Assembly: GCA_009778545.1 (NCBI GenBank)
Contig: WRJO01000005.1
Location: 1-37,724 of the forward strand
Source of the DNA: Treponema sp.
GTDB taxonomy: Bacteria; Spirochaetota; Spirochaetia; Treponematales; Breznakiellaceae
Reading direction: 5' to 3'
Length of the DNA: 37,724 nucleotides
In this document: piece after piece, positions 9,010-19,500 of the stretch
How positions within the stretch are numbered: the first letter of the stretch is position 1
Layout: every line of letters starts with the position of its first letter
Translations under genes and position numbers: made by a program
The notes under the pieces: generated by a model
Database searches by the model: none
The model's input: the letters and a program-made list of their open reading frames with translations, nothing else
Told to the model about the DNA's origin: nothing

Positions 9010-10452
9010 ATGAATACAATCGCCAGGATTTTCGCGCTGACTGCCATTGCGGCCGGCACATTGTTTTTTCCGTACTGCGCTTCTGCCGGCGGCAGCCATG
9101 AACAGGATGTTCTGAACCCCGAGCGGGGCTGGTACATCGCCAGGGAAACCGATGATCTTGACGAATTGAACGAGTTCAGAACAAAGAGGAACGTTACCGT
9201 TTTTTTAATGGAAGCCAACCTTACCGGGTTTTTAACCGGCCCGCTCAGTACGGCAAAGCTGAACGAGATTGACCGCGCCTTTGACAGAGCCCGCGCCGCC
9301 GGCCTTTCGGTCATTTTCCGCGCCGCCTATACCTATGGCGACGAAGCCGACGACGCGTATGAAAACTACAATAAAAACAAAAACAACAATAAATTTTTTG
9401 AGCCCACCGATATTAACATCATTCTGGGCCATGTTGAGCAGCTTGGGAACATTTTCCACAAGCACGAAGACATTCTTTTTAACGTGCAGGCGGGTTTTTT
9501 CGGCCCCTGGGGCGAGTGGCACAGTTCGTATTACAGTCCCGGCCAGAACGAACCGATCAGAACCCAATACCAGCGCCAGCTTATCAACAAGCTGCTGGAA
9601 GCAGTGCCGCAGAGCGTAACCATAGCGGTCAGGCGGCCCGAATACATCCGGACCGTAGCCGTTGCTGGCAGCAGCAGCGATCCCGTTTCGGCGGAGGAAG
9701 CCTTTGGCCCGTCGGCGATAGCCCGCCTTGCCTTCCACAACGACGCGCTGATGAGCGACGACACCGACATGGATACCTACCCCTACGGGAAAAGCCAGCG
9801 CGAAGCGGAGCTTCGTTGGGTGCACGGACAGACCCGCTTCACCCCAATGGTGGCGGAAACAAACCTGCCTTCGAACTACAACAACACGAAAAACGCCGTA
9901 GAAACGCTGGATACCATCAACATCCAGTTGTTGAACTGCGAATACCATCCAAGGGTTTTGGGCAAGTGGCAGCACTCGAACTACAAAGGAGTCAACGGCT
10001 ATGATTACATCGGCCTCAGGCTCGGCTACCGCTTTGTTTTAAACCGCGCGGAGCTTTCCCAGCAGGGCGACATCCTGAACCTGGATTTGCAAATAACCAA
10101 CGAAGGCTTCGGCCATCTGCTTAAAAAAAAGAAATTCGAACTAGTCCTGAAAAACGGCAGCCAGACATACCGGGCTGCCATTAACGAGGACGCGCGGTTT
10201 TGGGACAAAGATGTGCCGGTGATCCGGAACTACCGGTTCCGCCTGCCCGCAGAAATACGCGCCGGAAACTGGGATGCCTACCTTGGGCTTTCAAGCGAAA
10301 GCCTTCCGACCCGTCCCGAGTACTCTGTGCAATTTATTTTTGCCAACAACGGCAGTTGGGAACCTGTTTTGGGGCTCAACAGAATCGGCAGTGCCGCATT
10401 GAGCGCCCTAACCGGCGGCGGCGGCGCCGTTTTTGAGCAGATTGCCGAATAA
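9010..10452 (+). CDS. Secreted DUF4874/DUF4832-like protein, tandem paralogue of the previous gene
   Basis: Signal peptide MNTIARIFALTAIAAGTLFFPYCASA|GG; NPERGWYIAR, FNVQAGFFGPWGEWHSS, QSVTIAVRRPEYIR, ARLAFHNDALMSDDTDMDTY shared with the upstream gene. Confidence 0.75.
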   Translation: MNTIARIFALTAIAAGTLFFPYCASAGGSHEQDVLNPERGWYIARETDDLDELNEFRTKRNVTVFLMEANLTGFLTGPLSTAKLNEIDRAFDRARAAGLSVIFRAAYTYGDEADDAYENYNKNKNNNKFFEPTDINIILGHVEQLGNIFHKHEDILFNVQAGFFGPWGEWHSSYYSPGQNEPIRTQYQRQLINKLLEAVPQSVTIAVRRPEYIRTVAVAGSSSDPVSAEEAFGPSAIARLAFHNDALMSDDTDMDTYPYGKSQREAELRWVHGQTRFTPMVAETNLPSNYNNTKNAVETLDTINIQLLNCEYHPRVLGKWQHSNYKGVNGYDYIGLRLGYRFVLNRAELSQQGDILNLDLQITNEGFGHLLKKKKFELVLKNGSQTYRAAINEDARFWDKDVPVIRNYRFRLPAEIRAGNWDAYLGLSSESLPTRPEYSVQFIFANNGSWEPVLGLNRIGSAALSALTGGGGAVFEQIAE

Positions 10453-10504
10453 AGTTGGAATTTCAAGGAAAAAGCGGTATATTTTAAGTGGTTTGGAGGC
10501 AATA

Positions 10505-13500
10505 ATGTGTAAGGTGCGCAATTTTTCTCGTTCTGTTGTATTTATTACAACTATTCTCCTGGCATTTTCAACCTGTGTTAATATAACGTCGGGAACCAGC
10601 AGCAAAAGAACCAAAGGCTGGCCGCCCAACCCCGTGTTGGAGGAATTTGGCATCCATGGCATGCAGCAGCCGGAAGGCTCTGCGAATATTGAGTATGAAA
10701 TATCCAAAGGCCGCGAAGGGCTAAGCATTTATTTTCGGGGAACCGAAGCAACTGAAAATGACATTTTCGCCTATTTCAGCAAATGGACGCTGGATTTGGA
10801 TTCCGGCAACAAAACTTCGTACTTCAGGGGCTATGCCTACGCAGAATTTGACTATAGCCGCAAATCGAAAAGCCAGTACGAACTGCATGTCTTCATGCAC
10901 CCCGAAGGCAATGAGGGCTGGCCGGAAGGGCACATACTGGAGCAATTCGGGGTACAGGGCATGGATGAGCCGCCTGATACGGCAAACGTAACCTTTATTA
11001 CCGACAAGGGCGAAAACGGAGAAGATTTCCTGAACATCAGGTTCTACGGGACAGAGGCGACGGAAAAAGCCATTACCGACTATTTCGACAGGGAAAACTG
11101 GTTCCTGGAAGTTCCCGAAAGAAACGAATATTCCAGAGGCTCGTCCTATGCGGTCTTTGACACCGCCGACAAACCGTACTATGAAATATACGTTTCGTGG
11201 AATCCCGAAGGCGATCCCAACTGGCCGTCTCCCGATGTTTTGGAGGCGTTCGGAATCCGGGGCCTGTTCGCTCCGCCCGCTTCCACGTTCATAACCCATA
11301 TTATTGATGAAGAAGAGAATCAGCTTACCATAATGTTCTATGGTACCGCCAACACCGAAATTGCCATTAACACCTATTTGAGTTCCTGGATTTATGAGGG
11401 TTCTTCCGAACCGGGAGTCTTTGAGTATTTCAAGGGCATTGCCTGGTTTGCCTTTAACACCAACAGCAAGCCGTTCTACCAGATCGATATTTTCAGAAGT
11501 ATCGACGGCGCTCCCGGCTGGCCTTCCGAATTAGCCCTGCTGCAGTTTGGAATTCAGGACATGTTCTGGATGCCGGAAGGCGAACCGCCGGAAGCGACCG
11601 GTGTGCGGCACATGGTCACCGAAGAAGACGTTCTGGACATCCATTTCTACGGAACAACGGCTACCGAAAATGCATTAAAAGCTTTTTTTGCAAATAACAA
11701 TTTCAGGGAACCCGACCCGAACGAACCGGGCTACACAGCCCCCGAACCCGGCGTTACCGAATACTTCCGGGGCCAAACCTACATATCGTTTGAACCGGCA
11801 GAACCATTCTACCAGCTGTTTATCTCGTTCAACATCCAGGGCGAACGGGGCTGGCCCGGCGACGATCTCATCGAACAATACGGATTGCAGGGGCTAACCA
11901 TACCTGCGGGCGCACTGAACGTTTCGCATAACCTGGAAGGAGACGACCCCGATTCCGGCGACGACCTGGTCATACGGTTCTATGCGTCCAGCGATGCGGC
12001 GATTAACAACCTGATTTTCTATTTTGATAATCCCAATAACAACTGGATAAAGCCATATTTAGTTGACCCCAACATACCGGAACCCCCTTACGGCTATTAC
12101 GAATACGCCAGGGGGTATGCCTATGTTACCTTTAATACAGCCGAACACCCTTATTACGAAATATTCGTTTCATGGAACACTTCGGAATACAAGGAAGGGT
12201 GGCCCGATGAAGAGACGATTCTGTCTTACGGCCTCCACGGCATAGCAGAACCGGACGGCGCTACCTATCCGATGCACTCGATCGACATCATAACGGGCGA
12301 ACTCGCCATACGGTTCTACGGCGGCGATGCGCAGGAACGGGAGATTAGGAATTATTTCGCCACGAACAACTGGACCCTGGAAGAAGCTGCCGGCGGCATT
12401 GAATCGTATTCGCGCGGCTATGCATGGGCGGCGTTTGATGCCAGCGGCAAGCCTTCCTACGAAATATTCGTCAGCGTGGAAAAGGGCGAATTTGACGGCT
12501 GGCCTTCAGTGTATCCGGCAGGGCATCCGCAGGCGGGCAGAAATATAATATTGGAATACGGGCTGCAGGGGCTTGAAAACGCGCCGATCAAAGCGAATAA
12601 CATTACTTTTGATATCCGGCTGCAGAAAATTGACGTGCCGCCTGATTCAGAAAATTACCAGGAACACGACCAGCTTACCATCCGGTTCTACGGAGACGCC
12701 GACACAGAAGAAGCCTTGCGGAATTACTTCCCCGCCAACAACTGGACTCCCGAAGATTCAATTACGGGCAGCCTTGGCTATGCGCGGGGCATTGCCTTTA
12801 CCACGTTCTATTTCTCCGACAGGCCGTATTTTGAAATTGACGTTAGCAAGACCATCGGGGATTACACCGGCTGGCCGAACACTGCCATGATGCGGCAGTA
12901 CGGGCTCCACGGATTCTTTGATCAGGGTACCGGGCCGTCGAATATTTTAATTCCGTCCCACAATCCCGAAGGGCCCGATCAATTCACCATTATTTTTTAC
13001 GGAACGGAAAATTTTTCCGAGGACAGCATCCTGGGTTATTTTGAAAACCCGGCGAACAACTGGACACTGGTAAGCGACACTAACGGCATCTACGACTTTT
13101 TCAGGGGCATTACCTATGTGTCGTTTATTACGACAGGCGCTCCGTTCTACGAGATAGACGTTTCCAGAGATTTGGAAGGAACCGCGGGCTGGCCTTCCGC
13201 AGACTTGCTGGATGAATTCTTTATTACCGACATCCTTCAGGGCGACCCCCCGACATTGCCGAGGCCAGACACCAGCGCAATGAACGTCATACACATCCTT
13301 GATGGCGACGAGCTTATTATTCAGTTCTATGGCGATGCAACCGACGAATCCGCCATTAAGGCGTATTTCGAATCCGATGCTGACCCATGGGAATCGTTGC
13401 CATCGACTGATCCCAATGCCGTGCTCTTTGAATATTACCGCCGCGCTACCTATGTCGCTTTTGATACGGCGAGCAAACCGTACTATGAATTATTCATTTC

Positions 13501-16500
13501 CAAGAGCGACATAGAAGGGGTACGGGGCTGGCCGCTCAGCACCATAATGGACGCATTCGGCATGCACGGCCTGTACCAGCCTCCGGAAGGGGTACCGATT
13601 GATCAGACAAATCCCAGAACCAGTTACGAAATCCTGGACGATACCCTTACCATCCATTTACTCGATAGCCTTAATTGGCAGGCCACGGTAAACGACCTGC
13701 TCCAGTACTTCAGAACAACCAACTGGAAGATATACGACGGCGAAGGCGATCCCGATTATGAACCGCCTCCGGCAAATATATATCAGTTCCACCGGGGCAT
13801 TGCCTTTGTTACGTTTGATTCTTCTTCTGCCGAATATACAATTGACATCAGCCGGACGCTTACCGGCGAACCGGGCTGGCCTAACCAGACCGTTATGGAA
13901 AGCTACGGCCTGCACGGCATGACCCGCCCCAGCGGTTCCAACAACATACGCTCCGGCATCGAGGACGGGGACCTCTTTATCCGGTACTACGGAACAACGA
14001 CGACGGGAAGCCTTATCAGAGAGTATTTCAAAAACAACAACTGGAACGATGAGGGCACCGAAAACGACACAACCGAATATTCCAGGGGCTATGCCTGGGC
14101 CGTCTACGACACCTCGGGCGTTCCGTTCTACGAGATATACGTCACCATGAACAATGGTGATTACGATCCATTCTGGCCGCCGCCGAACATTCTGGAAGAA
14201 TTCGGACTGCAGGGCCTTAACCAGCCGGACGGCGCAACCTTTGTTACCTTCAGCATCGAAGGCGACGACCCGAGTGATCCCGACCTTGCCATACGGTTCT
14301 ACGGCGGAGACGCGCAGGAACGGGCAATTTTCAGTTACTTTAACAACTCCCTTAACAACTGGAGCAGGCCCGACCCGACCGAACCGGGGTATACGGCGCC
14401 GCCTTCCGGCGTGTATGAATATGTCCGGGGCTATGCCTATGTGATATTCGATACCAGGGGCATCCCCTTCTACGAAATTATCGCCTCTACCTCGGCAACA
14501 GGCACGCCCGGCTGGCCGTCCGAAGGATTATTGCGGGAATACGGGCTCGACGGCATGTTCTGGACGACCGCCGGCGGTGAGCCGTCCGGCGCGGCATACA
14601 TTATGCACACGCCTGCCGACGACGGCATTGAAATCGCCTTCTATGGGACGGCGGTAACCGCCGGAGCCGTTAGGGGATATTTTGAAAACGCCGCCAACAA
14701 CTGGAGCAAGCCCGACGCAAACGAACCCGGATATACCGCCCCGCCCGCCGGCGTGTATGAATACTACCGGGGCTATGCCTATGTTACGTTTGACGCGTCT
14801 TCCGATCCGTACTACGAGATAAGCGTGTCGTGGAGCTACCTTGATCCCGAAAATCTGCAAGGCTGGCCCCAGGCTGCAGACCTTCGCAACAAGGGCCTCC
14901 ACGGAATTGTCCGGCCGGGAGGGGCGCTGTTTATGACCCACAAATACGAGGGCGACAACGCGAACGTTCCGGCGCTTGCCGATCTTGCCATCCGGTTCTA
15001 CGGAGGGGATGATCAGGAAAATGTCATAAAAGATTATTTTGAAAACGATACCAACAACTGGCAGCCGTTGACCGACGATCCCTCCGATCCGTTCTACGTT
15101 CAGCCGGAACCCGGCGTATACCAATACTCCAGGGGCTATGCCTTTGTCTCGTTTAATACCGCCAGCAAGCCCTTCTACGAAATATACGTTTCGTGGAGCA
15201 TAGACGGCGCCGACGGCTGGCCTTCCCCGGCGGCACTGGAGGCGAACGGCCTGCAGGGCATTTCCCAGCCGACGAACGCGATGCTTGTATCGCACGCCGT
15301 GGTTGAAGGCGATCTTGCCATACGGTTCTACGGGGACCATTCCGACTTAGATGCATTGTTATCGGCTTTCGACAGCAGCGCCTGGGAGCCCCAGCCCGAT
15401 TTCGGCATGAACGGCATGTACGAATACTCCAGGGGTTTGGCCTACGCGGTGCTGGATATGAGCGGCTTCCCATTCTTTGAAATCCTCGTTTCCATGAGCG
15501 AAGAGGGCGAGCCGGGATGGCCGTCCGTTGCGACGCTGGAAAAATTCGGCCTGCGCGGGATGTTCTGGCCGGCAAACGGCGAACCTGCCGGCGTTACGCT
15601 GGTACGGCACGGCGAGGAAGCCAGCAATCCCGATGATCCCGCCAAGGTAGACCTTGCCATACGGTTCTACGGATCGGCGGTGACGGAAGCCGTCCTGGAT
15701 GCATATTTCAAAAGCAACAACTGGGAACCGATCAAGGACACTCCCGACACTCCGCTGGCCGATCCGCCGCCGGATGGCGTTTTCTGGTATTCCAGGGGCT
15801 ATGCCTTTGTTTCGTTTGACACGCGGGGCAAGCCCTTCTACGAAATTTACGCCAGCATGGACATGGAAGGCACGGCGGGATGGCCGTCCCAGACGATCAT
15901 GACGGAATACGGGCTGCAGGACATTACCCAGCCGCCCAACGCGACATTTATTACCCACAGCAGCAACGCCGCAGACGGGGAACTTACGGTTTGGTTCTAC
16001 GGCGAGGACGCAACCCAAACCGCCATAGTGAACTATCTGGAAAGCACCAACTGGGAACTCGTGGAAGAGAACCCGGTCGACGGGCTGTATCAGTTCTACC
16101 GGGGTTTTGCCTATGTCGCTTTTGACACCAACTCAAAGCCCTTCTACGAAATGTTTGTGTCCGTTTCTTTTGCGGGAACCCAGGGCTGGCCTTCCTCGCC
16201 GGAAATTTTATCCGTGTACAAAATAGAAGGGCTTTCCAGGCCGGAAGGCGCGACTCATGTGTACCATGCGGTTGAAGACACCGGCAATCCCGACAAGCCC
16301 GGCGACCTTGCCATCCAGTTCTATGGAACTTCTACAACCCTTAAATCGGTGCTGGATTACTTTAGAAGCGCCGGCAACGCCTGGGAAGTTCCCCCTGGCG
16401 ACCCGACTCCCAATGTCTTTGAATATTCCAACGGCTACCATTTTGCGTCTGTCGATATTTCGGGCGATCCGTTTATCGAGATTTACATCTCCATTAACAA

Positions 16501-19500
16501 CGAGGGAACGCCCGGATGGCCCAGCTATGAATTGCTGAAAGAGTACGGCCTTCACGGAATGTTTGCGACGGCACCAGGAGGATCGTCGTTTGTCAGCCAC
16601 AACGAAGAAGGCGATGATCCAAACGATCTCGATCTTGTTATACGGTTCTACGGCTCTGCCGGCACGGCGGACGCTGTCCGGGGGTACTTTGACAACCCGG
16701 TGAACAACTGGACCTATGACGAAGATTCTGCAGACGGACGCGGATACATGAGGGGCTTTTCCTATGCTTTCTTTAACGACGCAGGCCCCTTCTACGAAAT
16801 ATACGTTGGAATGACTTTTGAAGGCAATGCGGGCCTGCCGGCTGTCCAAACGTGGGAAAGCTTCGAGCTTTCGGGAATACCCTTAACAACCAACAACGCC
16901 CAGCATCCGCACCATAGCGTAACAGGCGATCCCGGTTTGCTTGCCGTCCAGTTCTACGGAACCGATGCCACAATAACCGACCTTCTTACGTTCCTCGAAA
17001 GGAACGGGTGGGTCCAGGACTCTCACGAGGACCGCGTCTACGGGTATTACAAGAGCGTGTACTATATCTCGTTTGACTATTCGGCAAATCCGTTCTTTGA
17101 GATTGAGGTTACGAAAAACGCCGAAGGATACAAGCCCGGCTGGCCGTCGGTCGCCGACATGCAGAGCTACGGTCTGTTCGGGCTGACCGAGCCGGCGGGA
17201 ACCCGCGACGTGTGGCACCTTCCCATTGACGATGAAACCGTCAGCAACGAAGACTCGCTGTCTATCAGGTTCCAGGGAACTCCGACAACGGCAACGGCGC
17301 TGCTGAATTTCTTCACCGCTGCCAACGGCTGGACGCCTGCCTACGGCGACCCCAGTGCCGATCCTCCCGTTCCCGGCCCGGCAGCCAACGTTTACTGGTT
17401 CAGCAGAGGCCCCGCCTTTGTGGTGTTCGACGCATCCTCGTCAAGCGGCACCGAGTTTGAACTGTTCGTCTCCATGGACCCGGCAAGCATCGCAGGGTGG
17501 CCTTCAACAGGGAATTTGTTGGATTACGGCATTCCTGGAATTGGCAGCTTTATAACCGCCGCGAACGTATGGCACTATATCGACAGCGAAGAAAACCTTA
17601 CTATCCAGTTCTACGGAGGCACCGCGATCGAAATAGACGTAATGCGGTACTTTGAAAGCAACATGTGGGCAACCGAAGGCCTCTCGCCCGAGTACAACAC
17701 CTGGGGATTCTACCGGAGAACATTCTATGCGTCGTTTGATCATAACGGCAGGCCCTACTACGAAATTACCGTATCCAAAGTTGTGTCGGAAATAATGGAC
17801 GGATGGCCTTCCGGCGACATATTGGGAATGTACGAGATCCGCGACATGGTTTGGCCCAACCCCGACCGTTCGCCGCCGGGAGCAATCGATCCCGGTTACT
17901 CTATCGGCGATCTTGACGGCGAATTAATAATTGAGTTTGCGGGATCAACAACAACCGAAAATGCCGTAAAGGACTATTTCAGCGGCAGCAACTGGACGCC
18001 GATTACCGATCCGCCGCCCTTGCCTGGCATCTTTGCGTACCAGCGCGGCTTTGTCTATGCGGAATTTGATACCAATCTCGTTGTTGGCGATGATCCATAC
18101 CTGATATTCGTTTCCTGGAGCGCCGAAGAAGCAGACAAACTCGGCTGGCCCGACATGGCTACCCGTATATCGTACGGGCTGGACGACCTTGGCCAGCCGC
18201 CGGGGGCGACGAGCATGTACTACGAACTGGTGCCCGCCGACACTACCGGCATCGATCCCACATCCGACTCGATCATCATTAAATTCTTCGGAACAGCCGC
18301 TACGGAAACGTTCCTGGATACTTATTTCTCTGCTGCCAACTACTGGTATTTGGAGGATGATGCTAATGGCATATTCGAGTACTCGCGGCACATAGCCTAT
18401 GTGGTATACGACCCCACAGGCAGCCCTTACTTTGAAATTACCTCATCCATCAGCGAAGCCGAAGGCACGCCGGGCTGGCCCGGTGCGACTACCCTGGCCA
18501 ATTACGGCTTGCAGGGTTTAAGCTTGCCGGTGGGCGCGGCATTTACAGCCTTTGAAATGACCAGTTCCACGACTACCGAACCCGGTTCGCTCAGAATAAT
18601 GTTCTATGGAACACCGGCTACAGAGTCTGCGGTACTGGCATATTTCGAGAACAATTTCTGGACTCCCGATACCGCAAGCAACTTGGAAAATCCCGGTACC
18701 TATGCGTATTCCCGAGGCCTCTATTGGGTGCACTTTGATCCACTGGAAAGACCGTCTTTCGAAATTAACGCGTACCAGACCGTAACCGGCGGCACTTCTG
18801 GTTGGCCTTCGACAACGCTGTTGGATGCATACGGACTGCAATCAATACCGGCACTGTCCGGTACTAACAGCGGAGCGACAACCTTCTGGCATAAAGAAGA
18901 AATAGCAACCGATCCGGAAAAAAGCGACACGCTTATGATTACATTTGAACGGAACGGAGCATCAATGACCGCCGAAAACAACATGAGGAATTACTTCAAC
19001 GGAAACGGCTGGACGCTTGATGATGCGTATGAATATCACAATCCGCCTATTAAACAGGCTTACCATAGGGGTATCGCCTGGGTGGAATTCGAAATTGCAG
19101 GGAATACCTTTACCCTTACCGTCTCCCGGACCAGAAAACCCACCGCCGGCTGGCCTACCAACGCCAACTCTAACACCGGGGTATTCGCCTCTTACGGCAT
19201 GTACAACTTCGTCGCCATGCCGAACTCGGGCGTATCAGGACCGCGGTACGATGCCGGCGAATACGAGCTGAGCGTCGAATTCTACTCGACGGCCACCACA
19301 TTTGAAACCACGATCCGCAATCATTTTTCAACAGCCAACCGCTGGGTTACGGAAACCAGTCCCGGACCCGGCATATACGAATACTCCAGAGGATATAATT
19401 ATGTGGTATTCGACACATCTGCCAGGCCCTATTACGAACTGATCATCAGCATTGACGAAGAGACCACACGAGGCTGGCCTTCACCCGCACTGCTGGCGGA

